From the NCBI GenBank assembly GCA_964538375.1, contig CAZIFQ010000005.1, positions 97,741 to 161,740 of the forward strand: a stretch of DNA of 64,000 nucleotides, given 5' to 3'. Below, in pieces: positions 34,158 to 43,561 of this stretch. The first letter of the stretch is position 1. Each line of letters begins with the position of its first letter. Source of the stretch: JAUUZQ01 sp964538375 (GTDB lineage Bacteria > Bacteroidota > Bacteroidia > Bacteroidales > GCA-2748055). The notes below the pieces were generated by a model that saw only the letters and a list, made by a program, of their open reading frames with translations, did not search any database and had not been told where the DNA came from. The position numbers and the translations under genes are program-made.

Positions 34158-35801
34158 ATGCGAACATTCAAACTAGTATTCAGCATAGTTTTTTTTGTAG
34201 TAATTATTTCAGGCAGTTGTTCTACCGAAAAAGAGAATAATGAGCTGGGACTAACAGTTTTCAGGTACAATGAATCAAAGGGAATTACGACCCTGGATCC
34301 GGCTCATGCGCGAAATCAAACAATAATATGGCCTGTATCACAGATATTTAACGGTCTCGTTCAGCTGGATGACTCCCTTAAAGTTATTCCTGCCATTGCG
34401 CATTCCTGGGATATTCTGGAAGGTGGTACGCAATTTATTTTTCACTTGCGAAAAGACGTGAAATTTCATTCTTCCCAGTTGTTTGCTGATTCTATAAGAT
34501 TTGTGACAGCTCACGATTTTGTTTATAGCTTCAATCGAATTCTTGATCCTTCAGTTGCCTCCCCGGGAAGCTGGGTATTTGAATACCTTGATAGAACAAA
34601 AAAGTATACTGCTATTGATGATACAACGTTAAGTATAAAGCTGGCAAAGCCATTTCCACCATTTCTCTCTATCCTTGCTATGCCATATTGCTCTGTGGTA
34701 CCGCATGAAGTGATCGAGGAACCGGATTACGATTTTGCTCATCAACCCATCGGTACAGGGCCGTTTTTATTTAAGCACTGGAGTACAGATGAAAAGCTGA
34801 TTCTCAGGAAGAACAATAACTACTTTGAAAAGGATAGTGCAGGAATCTCATTGCCTTACCTTGACGCAGTTTCCATTTCCTTTATAAAAGATAAACAAAG
34901 TGAATTCCTGGAATTTCTTAATGGTAATCTTGACTTTCTTTCCGGAGTCCATCCTGCTTACAAAGATGAGCTCTTAACAAGAAGCGGAGGTTTAAATCCG
35001 AAATATGAAGAGGAGTTCATCTTGATTACACAGCCCTACCTAAATACCGAATACCTTGGCATCCAGTTGTCTGCAGGAACTGAAGAGGAGGATAATCCCT
35101 TGTTAAATTTAAAGGTCAGACAAGCCATTAATTATGGTTTTGACAGAAAAAAAATGATGATGTACCTTAGAAACAACCTTGGGTATCCTGCCACTGCCGG
35201 AATGATACCGCTTGGATTGCCAGGGCACATCTCAGATACATCGGGTTATTATTTCGATGCTGATCGAGCCCGGAGTTTGCTTGAGGAAGCTGGATACCCC
35301 GGGGGGGTGGGACTTGAAACAATCAAGCTGACAACGACTTCAGATTACCTGGATCTGTGCGAATTCATTCAATTTGAATTGGGTAAGATAGGCATGGATA
35401 TTGAAATCAATGTAAGTACCGGTGCCTCATTCCGGAATATGGTAGCCAATGCCAATCTGCCATTCTTCAGAGGTTCATGGATAGCTGATTATGCTGACGC
35501 GGAGAATTATTTATCTCTCTTTCTTTCAAAAAATCATACCCCAGAAGGGCCAAATTATACTCATTTCAGTTCTCCAACATTCGATTCTTTGTACATCATG
35601 TCAGTAGAATGTACCGATACGGATATTCGAAATGAGATCTATAGCCAGATGGATAAATTGGTGATGGAGGAAGCTCCGGTAGTTCCACTTTTTTATGACA
35701 TGGTGGTTAGGTTTGTTCCGGATTATATTCTTGGCTTCAAACCCAATCCGATGAATAACCTGGTGCTTAAATATGTGAGAATAGATGCTTTAGAAAGGTA
35801 G
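34158..35801 (+). CDS. Peptide/nickel-type ABC substrate-binding lipoprotein (SBP family 5)
   Basis: A 547-residue family 5 extracellular solute-binding protein (DppA/OppA-like) with a lipoprotein signal (VVIISGSC, about Cys 20). Typical blocks are 'TLDPAHARNQTIIWPVSQIFNGL', 'AHSWDILEGGTQFIFHLRKDVKFH' (read in part), 'GTGPFLFKHWSTDEKLILRKN' and, near the end, 'GFKPNPMNNLVLKYVR'. The family binds oligopeptides, nickel or sugars for uptake. The start at 34158 gives the shortest overlap with the kinase gene and begins at the signal peptide; a GTG at 34152 is possible. No permease or ATPase is nearby. The tight linkage to a hybrid kinase suggests coupled expression or a sensing role; this is inference. 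Confidence 0.88.
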   Translation: MRTFKLVFSIVFFVVIISGSCSTEKENNELGLTVFRYNESKGITTLDPAHARNQTIIWPVSQIFNGLVQLDDSLKVIPAIAHSWDILEGGTQFIFHLRKDVKFHSSQLFADSIRFVTAHDFVYSFNRILDPSVASPGSWVFEYLDRTKKYTAIDDTTLSIKLAKPFPPFLSILAMPYCSVVPHEVIEEPDYDFAHQPIGTGPFLFKHWSTDEKLILRKNNNYFEKDSAGISLPYLDAVSISFIKDKQSEFLEFLNGNLDFLSGVHPAYKDELLTRSGGLNPKYEEEFILITQPYLNTEYLGIQLSAGTEEEDNPLLNLKVRQAINYGFDRKKMMMYLRNNLGYPATAGMIPLGLPGHISDTSGYYFDADRARSLLEEAGYPGGVGLETIKLTTTSDYLDLCEFIQFELGKIGMDIEINVSTGASFRNMVANANLPFFRGSWIADYADAENYLSLFLSKNHTPEGPNYTHFSSPTFDSLYIMSVECTDTDIRNEIYSQMDKLVMEEAPVVPLFYDMVVRFVPDYILGFKPNPMNNLVLKYVRIDALER

Positions 35802-35817
35802 GATTAATTGCATTACC

Positions 35818-36012
35818 TTACTCATCCTCTAGTATCTTATTTACCTCATCTTCAGTTTTATGAAGTTTGCTTTTACAGATTTTCAACAGCTCGGTAACTC
35901 TCTTGACATTCTTGCTTAGCTCGTCAACATCCAGCTGTCCTTCTTCAATTTTTTCAAGAATATCCTCAATCTCTTTTACTGCAGCTTGGTATGTAATCTC
36001 TTGTTTTGCCAT
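35818..36012 (-). CDS. xseB: Exodeoxyribonuclease VII small subunit
   Basis: A 64-residue protein matching XseB along its whole length: 'YQAAVKEIEDILEKIEEGQLDVDELSKNV' (read in part), 'TELLKICKSKL' and a short acidic end. It forms the multi-copy small subunit around XseA in the single-strand-specific exonuclease VII complex. It lies 19 bases after the xseA gene on the same strand, the usual order in this phylum, and is very likely co-transcribed with xseA. Confidence 0.92.
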   Translation of the reverse strand: MAKQEITYQAAVKEIEDILEKIEEGQLDVDELSKNVKRVTELLKICKSKLHKTEDEVNKILEDE

Positions 36013-36031
36013 GATGGATTATCTTAAAATA

Positions 36032-37285
36032 TTATTTCTTTTTAGTCCTTTTTTCAACAACACTTTCCACTTCTCCAGTAGATATTTTGGTCACAAGTTT
36101 GTCTCCTTCTTTGATATTATCAATAGATGTGAGCGGCTTACCATTTGAATATGTAATTGAATATCCCCTGGCAAGAACATGCTCCGGACGAACCAGTTCA
36201 AGGTGTTTCTCTTTATTTTTTATAAATTCTTTTCCTGCGATGAAGTAGTTTTTGCTCGAAGAAACTAAGCTGGATTGAAATCCCATTAAGATGTATTGCT
36301 CTTTTTGGAGATAATTTTGAATCAAGTGATGTAGATTTTTAGCAGCATGCTCAACGAGTAATGCTTTGCTTTGCAAAATTGCAGCAACCATCCGCTGAAA
36401 TTTTTCCATTGTATTTTCCAGGTAATGTTTGAATTCCAGCAAGACATCTACCAGGAACTCAGCAACAGCAGTTGGGGTTTTCAATGCTCTGTGCGACACC
36501 ATATCCGCAATCGTTTCATCCCTGTCATGACCAATTCCTGTTAAAATTGGAATGGGAAATTGTGCAATATTCATCGCCAGGTCATATGTGTTGAAACAGT
36601 CGAGATCTGCCTGGGATCCACCACCTCGAATTATAATAACAACATCAAATTCTGTATCAGAATTATAAATACTTTCCAGTGCCCGGATAATTGATTTTTC
36701 TGCGTTGTCGCCCTGCATTACAGCAGGAAAGAGGATAGAGTCAATGGCAAAGTTGTAGTTGTTATTGTGTAGTGTATCCATAAAATCGCCGTATCCTGCA
36801 GCAGTTTCAGAAGAAATGACAGCGATAGATTGCGGAACGGAAGGAAAAGAAATTTCCCTGTTCATTTCCATCACTCCCGATGCTTTAAGTTTATTGATGA
36901 TCTCCTTTCTCTTCATGGCCATATCGCCAAGTGTGTAAGATGGATCAATATCTGAAATATTCAAGCTGAGTCCGTACACTTCATGGAATGTAACTTCTGC
37001 CTTCACAAGAATCTTTATTCCTGGTCTTAGCTGGGTACCAGTGGTTGTTTCAAAGAATGGCCTTAGCATACCGAATTTATATGCCCATACAGTGGCCCTG
37101 TTTTTGGCGACAATTGCATCATCTTTGTCAGATTTTTCGATGAGTTCCATGTAACAGTGTCCTGTCCTGTTAACCTGCATTTCAAGTATCTCGGCACTGA
37201 TCCACAGCGGCAGAGGGAAACTTTCTTCCGTTTTCTCCCTGATAAGCTTATTCAGCGCAGATAATGTGATTTTGTTTTCTGACAT
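36032..37285 (-). CDS. xseA: Exodeoxyribonuclease VII large subunit
   Basis: A 417-residue catalytic subunit of exonuclease VII. An N-terminal OB-fold (about 20-115: 'PLPLWISAEILEMQVNRTGHCYMELIEK' read in part) precedes the catalytic domain with 'ISFPSVPQSIAVISSETAAGYGD', 'VVIIRGGGSQADLDCFNTYDLA' and 'GIGHDRDETIADMVSHRALKTPTAVAEFLV' (each partly quoted), which match the family well. Then come a coiled coil and the short C-terminal barrel 'VLARGYSITYSNGKPL'. It degrades single-stranded DNA from both ends. Its ATG overlaps the stop of the upstream protease gene by one base. Confidence 0.95.
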   Translation of the reverse strand: MSENKITLSALNKLIREKTEESFPLPLWISAEILEMQVNRTGHCYMELIEKSDKDDAIVAKNRATVWAYKFGMLRPFFETTTGTQLRPGIKILVKAEVTFHEVYGLSLNISDIDPSYTLGDMAMKRKEIINKLKASGVMEMNREISFPSVPQSIAVISSETAAGYGDFMDTLHNNNYNFAIDSILFPAVMQGDNAEKSIIRALESIYNSDTEFDVVIIIRGGGSQADLDCFNTYDLAMNIAQFPIPILTGIGHDRDETIADMVSHRALKTPTAVAEFLVDVLLEFKHYLENTMEKFQRMVAAILQSKALLVEHAAKNLHHLIQNYLQKEQYILMGFQSSLVSSSKNYFIAGKEFIKNKEKHLELVRPEHVLARGYSITYSNGKPLTSIDNIKEGDKLVTKISTGEVESVVEKRTKKK

Positions 37286-38913
37286 TAATTCTTGATAATG
37301 CGGCCCCGGTATGTGTTTTTATCGTTCTTTAATTCAATGATATACATACCTGGAGGCAATGATCCCGGAATATCAATTCGTACCGGAACAATATCGAAAG
37401 TATAAAAAATTTCTCTTCCTTGCACATCATAAAATCTGATTTGATACTCATCGCTGGAGATTATTGGGAGTTCAATATTCAGATATTCACGGAAGGGATT
37501 TGGGTAAGCTTTTAGCTCAACTGAAATTTCTGAGGTTGGTGCTGAAGAAATGACATTAAATGCTTTTCCAAAATCAGGGATGCCATAACCATAGGTGGCA
37601 TCCGGGTTTTTGCTTCTGTCGGAGGACTCAATGATAGCACGGATCAGATCTTTTACCGGCATGGATGGATATGCCTGCCAGAGTGAAGCGGCAGCTCCTG
37701 CAATTACTGGTGAAGAAAATGATGTGCCATTTCCTGCGGCAGCATTTCCCTGGTGTGATTGTATTATTGTAGCAACACCTTTTGCTACAATTTCTGGTTT
37801 AATACGGTGATCATATGTGGGTCCACGCGAACTAAAAGATGCAATTGCTCCGGCACTGTCAACAGCTCCAACCGTAAGGATATCACTGGCATCTCCCGGA
37901 GCCCCGATATAATACCATGGATCATTTCCACTGTTACCCGCACTTGTAACGCTTAGAATTCCTTTTTCGGTTAACAATCCGGATGCCCTGGAGATAAATG
38001 CCGTCTCTCCATCCATGTCCTCGTATATATAGTTTGTATTTTCATCGTCAAATTGAGTATATCCCAGGGAAGTATTGATTATATCTGCACCCAGGCTGTC
38101 GACCCACTCGGCTGCTTCAATCCAGGCAAACTCTTCAACTTTTGTTTCTGAATCAGCATTTTCGGTAAGCGCCAGTATCAATGTAGCATCCGGGGCAGTA
38201 CCAATAAGTGTATCTGTCCAGTTCCCGGCAATAATTGAAGAGACATTTGTGCCATGTCCATGGCTTTGATATGCATCCAATGCCTTGTCAACAAAATTCC
38301 TGGAATCCAATAGCTGATCCTGATCATACATTTTTTGAAAGGCAGGAAGCTCAGGCATATTCAGAAATCCTACATCCAACACTGCAACATGTACTCCTGC
38401 ACCGGTGTACCCTTTTTGATGAAGAAAATTTGCTTTCACCTGGCTTACCTGGGTCAGAGACGGTCCATAAGAATAGGAGGGAGGAACATTCAATGCAGGT
38501 TCAAAACGATCCATAGTCGGTACTCCGGGAAAATAAGTCTCTGTGAGTATGGGCATCCATCGTATACTATCAATAAAGGAGATATGGCATAGTGTGTCAA
38601 TTAACACTGTATCTGTGCTGAGAACAAGGACGCCATTAAGCCATTTGGAGACATGCTTAATTTCCAGGTTAAGTTTTCCCAAGCTGTCAATATATACCTG
38701 GGAAACAGGCAGGTCGGTTTCGTCTATGGGCAGAGATTGCCATGCTCTTCTATCAATAGAACGATCTGATAAGAACTCCTCTGGCTTATCAAGCTGATAA
38801 GTATTATTATCCTTATCGGAGAAGTAAAACCAATAAGCGTTCTCTGCAACACTTTGTGAAAAAGCAGTAGCAGATACGAGTAATGTTATAGCAATTATTA
38901 TCGGGCTGCGCAT
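37285..38913 (-). CDS. Subtilisin-like serine protease with T9SS sorting domain
   Basis: A 542-residue secreted S8-family protease. Signal peptide (ITLLVSATAFSQ), an N-terminal prodomain-like segment, then the catalytic triad: Asp in 'VHVAVLDVGF' (about 180), His in 'SHGHGTNVSS' (about 218) and Ser in 'GNGTSFSSPVIAGAAA' (about 398). A type A sorting domain closes it: 'KAYPNPFREYLNIELP', 'IRFYDVQGREIF' and 'LPPGMYIIELKNDKNTYRGR'. It would be exported through T9SS and either released or anchored. It is the first gene of a probable three-gene transcript with xseA and xseB, which is likely a chance of packing rather than function. Confidence 0.9.
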   Translation of the reverse strand: MRSPIIIAITLLVSATAFSQSVAENAYWFYFSDKDNNTYQLDKPEEFLSDRSIDRRAWQSLPIDETDLPVSQVYIDSLGKLNLEIKHVSKWLNGVLVLSTDTVLIDTLCHISFIDSIRWMPILTETYFPGVPTMDRFEPALNVPPSYSYGPSLTQVSQVKANFLHQKGYTGAGVHVAVLDVGFLNMPELPAFQKMYDQDQLLDSRNFVDKALDAYQSHGHGTNVSSIIAGNWTDTLIGTAPDATLILALTENADSETKVEEFAWIEAAEWVDSLGADIINTSLGYTQFDDENTNYIYEDMDGETAFISRASGLLTEKGILSVTSAGNSGNDPWYYIGAPGDASDILTVGAVDSAGAIASFSSRGPTYDHRIKPEIVAKGVATIIQSHQGNAAAGNGTSFSSPVIAGAAASLWQAYPSMPVKDLIRAIIESSDRSKNPDATYGYGIPDFGKAFNVISSAPTSEISVELKAYPNPFREYLNIELPIISSDEYQIRFYDVQGREIFYTFDIVPVRIDIPGSLPPGMYIIELKNDKNTYRGRIIKN

Positions 38914-38976
38914 GATTCAATAAAGATAATAAATTGTAGGCGTTTTGGTGCAGTCGCTGCTTATGTCCTGGCAGCG

Positions 38977-39747
38977 CTAGAAATCTCCATCGTCGGGATC
39001 AGGAATGTTGCCAATATTGTCTTCAACATGCTTTATGAACTCATCATAATTCTCCTGCAGTGTTTCAGGATTAAGTATATCTCCATTCGAATATTGCAGT
39101 ATATCTTTCACTTCACCCTCTTCAGAGAAATACATCCAATCGCCATCCTTAAAGTTGTTTACATAATTCCCTTTGACTTCTACCCGGCCCTCAGGGAAAT
39201 GTGCTTCATAGCTTCCATGCAGTTTATCATTCTTATAGGTGCAGGTTTGCATTAGATTGCCATCTTCAAAGTATTGAGTCCACTTGCCGTTTTTCACTCC
39301 ATTCTCGAAATTAAATACCTGGGAAATTTTCCCACTGGCATAGTAGCTCTCAGTGATCCCTTTCTGGATACCGTTGACATAATTTTCTTTCAGATTGATG
39401 AAGTCATTTTTCCCATAATATACCCAGACAGAGTCTTTTCTCTGGCTAATGTACAGACCTTCTGCCTTCAATTGCTTATTACCACGGTAAAGTTTAGCAT
39501 AACACCTGGTAGAATTGGGAAGAAAATTCATTTTAGCAACTAACATTCCCTTTTCATCATATCTCTTCATGGTTCCCACAGGTACACCTTTTTCAAAAAC
39601 TGCTTCATAACGAAGTGTCCCATCCGGATAATTTACTTTCCATGCCCCGGTTTTCATACCCTGGGCATCAGTTAAATTCTGGCCTGAAAGTGCACAGGGA
39701 AGAATTATAAATGAGAGAAGAATGATAAATATTTTTTTACTCTTCAT
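38977..39747 (-). CDS. MORN-repeat (YwqK-like) secreted protein
   Basis: A 256-residue protein with signal peptide (IILLSFIILPCALSGQ) and about seven MORN-2-type repeats of about 22 residues: 'GMKTGAWKVNYPDGTLRYEA', 'YDEKGMLVAKMNF', 'NFENGVKNGKWTQYFEDGNL', 'NDKLHGSYEAHFPEGRVEVK' and 'NNFKDGDWMYFSEEGEV'. The tail is acidic and disordered. Such proteins are annotated as YwqK-type 'antitoxin component', but in Bacteroidota they are usually stand-alone secreted proteins and I see no toxin partner here. An ATG four codons upstream (39759) is possible. A small stem-loop (CGCTGC / GCAGCG) follows the stop. Confidence 0.8.
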   Translation of the reverse strand: MKSKKIFIILLSFIILPCALSGQNLTDAQGMKTGAWKVNYPDGTLRYEAVFEKGVPVGTMKRYDEKGMLVAKMNFLPNSTRCYAKLYRGNKQLKAEGLYISQRKDSVWVYYGKNDFINLKENYVNGIQKGITESYYASGKISQVFNFENGVKNGKWTQYFEDGNLMQTCTYKNDKLHGSYEAHFPEGRVEVKGNYVNNFKDGDWMYFSEEGEVKDILQYSNGDILNPETLQENYDEFIKHVEDNIGNIPDPDDGDF

Positions 39748-39820
39748 GTGAATATTCATTATGCTATTGCAATATATTCAAAAAACGTTCCAAATTTAAT
39801 AGATGGTATGGTTCAAAGAT

Positions 39821-39850
39821 AAAAAAAGGGTGCCGTTTCCGACACCCTTT
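39821..39850 (-). terminator. Rho-independent terminator of dnaK
   Basis: AAAGGGTG / CACCCTTT arms around TCGGAAACGG (minus strand), ending in a run of seven T. It lies 20 bases beyond the dnaK stop. Confidence 0.8.
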
Positions 39851-39869
39851 CAGTAATTTTCGCAGTGAT

Positions 39870-41810
39870 TTACTTCACCTCTTCAAAGTCAACATCAGTT
39901 ACTTCTGAATCGTTGTCTTTTCCACCATTGGCTGAAGCTTCATCCTGTGGATCAGCTTCACCTTGTGGGCCTGCTTCACCTTGTGGGCCTGCTTCACCAC
40001 CCTGCTCTTGTCCTGCATTGTACATATCCTGTGATGCAGCTTGCCAGGCAGTGTTCAGTTCTGCTGTAGCGGTATCAATCGCTTCCAGGTCTTCTGCTTT
40101 ATGTGCCTCTTTCAATTTACCCAGCGCCTCTTCAATCACAGTCTTCTTATCAGCGGGTAATTTGTCCTTATTTTCCTTAAGTTGCTTTTCTGTCTGGAAT
40201 ATCAGGCTATCGGCGTTATTCACCTTCTCAATTTTGTCCTTTGCCTGCTTGTCAGATTCTTCATTGGCTTTTGCCTCATTCTTCATTCTTTCAATCTCTT
40301 CATCTGAAAGTCCTGAGGAGGCTTCGATGCGGATACTTTGTTCTTTACCGGTACCCTTATCTTTTGCAGATACATTTAATATACCATTGGCGTCAATATC
40401 AAAAGTTACCTCAATCTGTGGCACACCACGCATTGATGGTGGAATACCGTCGAGGTGGAACCTGCCAATAGTTTTATTGTCTTTTGCCATTGATCTCTCT
40501 CCCTGTAAGACGTGAATCTCCACGGAAGGTTGATTGTCGGCGGCAGTAGTAAATGTCTGAGACTTCTTTGTAGGAATTGTAGTGTTAGACTCAATCAGCT
40601 TTGTGCCAACTCCGCCCATGGTTTCAATACCAAGTGACAATGGAGTAACATCAAGAAGCAATACATCTTTCACTTCACCGGTTAAAACACCACCTTGAAT
40701 AGCTGCTCCAACTGCAACAACTTCATCAGGATTAACTCCTTTAGAAGGTGCTTTTCCGAAAAACTCTTCAACTACTTTTTGAATTGCAGGGATACGTGTT
40801 GAACCACCAACAAGGATTACCTCATTAACATCCGCTGCTTTCAATCCTGAATCTTTCAGTGCAGTTTTACAGGGTCCAATAACCGATTGGATCAATTTAT
40901 CTGCCAACGATTCAAATGTTGCCCTGGTAAGTGTTTTTACAAGGTGCTTGGGTATCCCATCAACTGGCATAATATAAGGTAGGTTGATTTCAGCCTGTGT
41001 TGAACTGGATAATTCAATTTTTGCTTTTTCAGCAGCTTCCTTCAATCTCTGTAGTGCTGTTGGATCTTTTTTCAGATCAATTCCTTCATCTTTTTTGAAC
41101 TCTGCAGATAACCAATCAATGATGACCTGGTCGAAGTCGTCTCCGCCAAGGTGTGTGTCACCATTTGTAGATTTTACCTCGAATACGCCATCGCCAAGTT
41201 CAAGAATAGAAATGTCAAATGTACCACCACCAAGGTCGAATACAGCAATCTTCATGTCCGAAGATTTTTTATCCAGGCCATAAGCCAGTGATGCCGCAGT
41301 TGGCTCATTTATGATTCTTTTTACTTTCAACCCGGCAATTTCGCCTGCCTCTTTTGTGGCCTGGCGTTGTGAATCACTGAAATATGCAGGTACTGTAACA
41401 ACAGCATCTGTAACTTCATGTCCGAGATAGTCCTCTGCAGTTTTCTTCATTTTTTGAAGAACCATGGCTGAAATCTCCTGTGGAGAATACATGCGGTCAT
41501 CAATTTGCACTCGTGGAGTGTTATTTTCACCTTTTACCACTTTATATGGTACACGTGCAACTTCTTTGGTAACCCTGTCGAATGTTTCACCCATAAATCT
41601 CTTTATGGAGAATACAGTCTTTTCGGGGTTGGTAATTGCCTGTCTTTTTGCAGGATCTCCAACTTTCCTTTCACCTTTCTCAACAAATGCAACTACAGAT
41701 GGTGTAGTTCTTTTACCTTCACTGTTAGGGATAACAACTGGTTCGTTTCCCTCCATTACTGAAACACAAGAGTTTGTGGTTCCTAAATCAATTCCAATTA
41801 TTTTGCTCAT
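39870..41810 (-). CDS. dnaK: Chaperone DnaK (Hsp70)
   Basis: A 646-residue Hsp70. The N-terminal ATPase has 'IGIDLGTTNSCVSVMEG', 'VVTVPAYFSDSQRQATKEAG' and 'AVFDLGGGTFDISILELG', and the substrate-binding domain has 'LLDVTPLSLGIETMGGV'. The C-terminus ends EVTDVDFEEVK, as in the phylum. The linker before it is unusual: GEAGPQ-GEAGPQ-GEADPQ, a collagen-like tandem encoded by an 18-base DNA repeat (about 39955-39995), which makes the protein slightly longer than usual (about 635-640). DnaK folds and disaggregates proteins with DnaJ and GrpE; neither gene is adjacent. It is a single-gene unit with its own terminator. Confidence 0.97.
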   Translation of the reverse strand: MSKIIGIDLGTTNSCVSVMEGNEPVVIPNSEGKRTTPSVVAFVEKGERKVGDPAKRQAITNPEKTVFSIKRFMGETFDRVTKEVARVPYKVVKGENNTPRVQIDDRMYSPQEISAMVLQKMKKTAEDYLGHEVTDAVVTVPAYFSDSQRQATKEAGEIAGLKVKRIINEPTAASLAYGLDKKSSDMKIAVFDLGGGTFDISILELGDGVFEVKSTNGDTHLGGDDFDQVIIDWLSAEFKKDEGIDLKKDPTALQRLKEAAEKAKIELSSSTQAEINLPYIMPVDGIPKHLVKTLTRATFESLADKLIQSVIGPCKTALKDSGLKAADVNEVILVGGSTRIPAIQKVVEEFFGKAPSKGVNPDEVVAVGAAIQGGVLTGEVKDVLLLDVTPLSLGIETMGGVGTKLIESNTTIPTKKSQTFTTAADNQPSVEIHVLQGERSMAKDNKTIGRFHLDGIPPSMRGVPQIEVTFDIDANGILNVSAKDKGTGKEQSIRIEASSGLSDEEIERMKNEAKANEESDKQAKDKIEKVNNADSLIFQTEKQLKENKDKLPADKKTVIEEALGKLKEAHKAEDLEAIDTATAELNTAWQAASQDMYNAGQEQGGEAGPQGEAGPQGEADPQDEASANGGKDNDSEVTDVDFEEVK

Positions 41811-42038
41811 TCTTATATCGTTTGGATGTTTTCTAATTATTTCTTTCGTTTAACAGTCAATGATTATGCCAATCGTTTCAATGAATAAAATTGTGAAAAT
41901 ATGGCACTTTGTGGGGTGATCTGCCTGTCAGGTTTTGCTAAAGAGATCATAAAACTGACATTTTGGCGCTGTAATAATTAAATAATTAGCTTTAAAAGTC
42001 GGATATTATTGTAAACTTTGCAGAAAATATAGAAAGAT

Positions 42039-42854
42039 ATGTCAATTCACAGCACGGTCAGAAAGGTTACAACTCATGTTCTTCATGAGATGAAGCTGAA
42101 AGGAGAGAAAATTGCAATGCTAACTGCTTATGATTTCTCCCTGGCAAGAATTATCGATCAAGCGGGTGTAGATATTATCCTGGTTGGAGATTCTGCATCA
42201 AATGTCATGGCAGGATACGTGACAACGCTACCCATTACCCTGGACAATATGATTTATCATGCTGCTTCAGTGGTAAGAGCTGTAAAACGAAGCCTTGTTG
42301 TAGTAGATTTACCTTTTGGTACTTACCAGGGAAACTCAATGGAAGCTTTGGCTTCATCAGTGAGGATCATGAAAGAGACCGGAGCCAGCGCAGTGAAACT
42401 GGAGGGCGGAGTTGAGATTATTGAGTCTGTCGAGAGGATTCTATCAGCCGGTATTCCGGTAATGGGCCACCTTGGGCTTACTCCACAGTCCATTCACAAA
42501 TTCGGAACATATGTTGTCAGGGCCACGGAAGATGAGGAATCGGGAAAATTGATAGCTGATGCAAAGAAACTTGAGAAAGCGGGTTGTTTTGCCCTTGTTT
42601 TAGAGAAAATCCCTGCAAAACTTGGCGAAAAGGTGTCAAAATCACTCAGGATTCCTACGATTGGGATTGGTGCCGGTGGTGAAACAGACGGACAGGTGTT
42701 GGTATTGCATGACATGTTGGGTATAACCCAGGAATTTTCTCCGCGATTCTTAAGAAGATACCACAACCTCAATGCAGAGATTACGGGAGCGGTTCAAGCA
42801 TATATCGAAGATGTACGCTCCAGGGACTTTCCTAATGAGAAAGAACAGTATTAA
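42039..42854 (+). CDS. panB: 3-methyl-2-oxobutanoate hydroxymethyltransferase
   Basis: A 271-residue PanB, the first enzyme of pantothenate synthesis (ketopantoate from alpha-ketoisovalerate and methylene-tetrahydrofolate). Family blocks are 'IAMLTAYDFSLARIIDQAGVD', 'ILVGDSASNVMAGY' with the metal Asp, 'ASAVKLEGGVEIIESVERIL', 'GHLGLTPQSIHKFGTYVVR' and 'PTIGIGAGGETDGQVLVLHD', all intact. Length is usual (about 265-275). It lies 17 bases upstream of a pseudouridine synthase gene on the same strand. No other pantothenate genes are near. Confidence 0.95.
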   Translation: MSIHSTVRKVTTHVLHEMKLKGEKIAMLTAYDFSLARIIDQAGVDIILVGDSASNVMAGYVTTLPITLDNMIYHAASVVRAVKRSLVVVDLPFGTYQGNSMEALASSVRIMKETGASAVKLEGGVEIIESVERILSAGIPVMGHLGLTPQSIHKFGTYVVRATEDEESGKLIADAKKLEKAGCFALVLEKIPAKLGEKVSKSLRIPTIGIGAGGETDGQVLVLHDMLGITQEFSPRFLRRYHNLNAEITGAVQAYIEDVRSRDFPNEKEQY

Positions 42855-42871
42855 TTTATATATAGCATTAC

Positions 42872-43561
42872 TTGCTCTTGGAAAAACCTATTCGGATACT
42901 GTATGAAGATAATCACCTTATTGTGGTAAATAAGCGGATATCTGATATTGTACAGGGAGACAGGACTGGTGACAAGTCGCTGGACAAAAAAATCAAGGAA
43001 TTTATCAAGGATAGAGACAATAAACCCGGGGAGGTTTTTCTAGGGATACCTCATCGCCTTGATCGACCGGTAAGCGGAGTGGTAGTATATACCAAGACGG
43101 GTAAGGCACTGAGCCGCATGGCTGAGCTTTTCAAGACAAAAGAGATAGAGAAAGTGTACTATGCCATCACAAAGGAATTGCCTGATCCCAGGCAAGCAAC
43201 GTTGGAGCATTATATCACCAGGAACACAAAACAGAATAAATCATATTGCTCAGATAATCAGAAACCGGATTCAAAACATGCCATCCTCCATTACAAGGTA
43301 ATAAGTTCTTCGGATAAATACCATCTGCTGGAAGTAATTCTTGAAACTGGCAGACATCACCAGATTCGTGCGCAACTGGCAGCTATTGGCTGTCCAATAA
43401 AGGGAGATCTGAAATATAACTTCGCCAGGTCTAACAAAAACGGGGGAATCTCATTGCATGCCCGGAAAATCTCATTTATTCATCCGGTTAAGCAGGAACC
43501 AATTGAGATTGTTGCTCCCTTTCCGGAGGGTGATATTTACGAGGTATTTGAAACTAACTAG
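42872..43561 (+). CDS. RluA-family pseudouridine synthase
   Basis: A 229-residue RluA-family enzyme that turns uridine to pseudouridine in rRNA or tRNA. Markers are 'ILYEDNHLIVVNKRISDIVQ' at the N-terminus, the catalytic Asp in 'PHRLDRPVSGVVVYTKT' (about 70), and 'GRHHQIRAQLAAIGCPIKGD' (motif III). It has no S4 domain. No ATG precedes the conserved region; the best start is TTG at 42872, with another TTG two codons later. Its 3' end overlaps the convergent cytidine deaminase gene by 8 bases. The RNA target cannot be assigned; it is probably co-transcribed with panB. Confidence 0.88.
   Translation: MLLEKPIRILYEDNHLIVVNKRISDIVQGDRTGDKSLDKKIKEFIKDRDNKPGEVFLGIPHRLDRPVSGVVVYTKTGKALSRMAELFKTKEIEKVYYAITKELPDPRQATLEHYITRNTKQNKSYCSDNQKPDSKHAILHYKVISSSDKYHLLEVILETGRHHQIRAQLAAIGCPIKGDLKYNFARSNKNGGISLHARKISFIHPVKQEPIEIVAPFPEGDIYEVFETN

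Noticed and set aside
38953..38978. A 6-base stem (CGCTGC / GCAGCG) right after the MORN protein gene as a terminator
   Set aside because: There is no T-run on the transcribed strand and the loop is long; left as a small stem-loop only.
39865..40515. A 216-codon forward frame rich in Ser, Ala and Pro
   Set aside because: It is exactly antisense to dnaK, whose codon bias keeps the opposite frame open; no start signal and no family.
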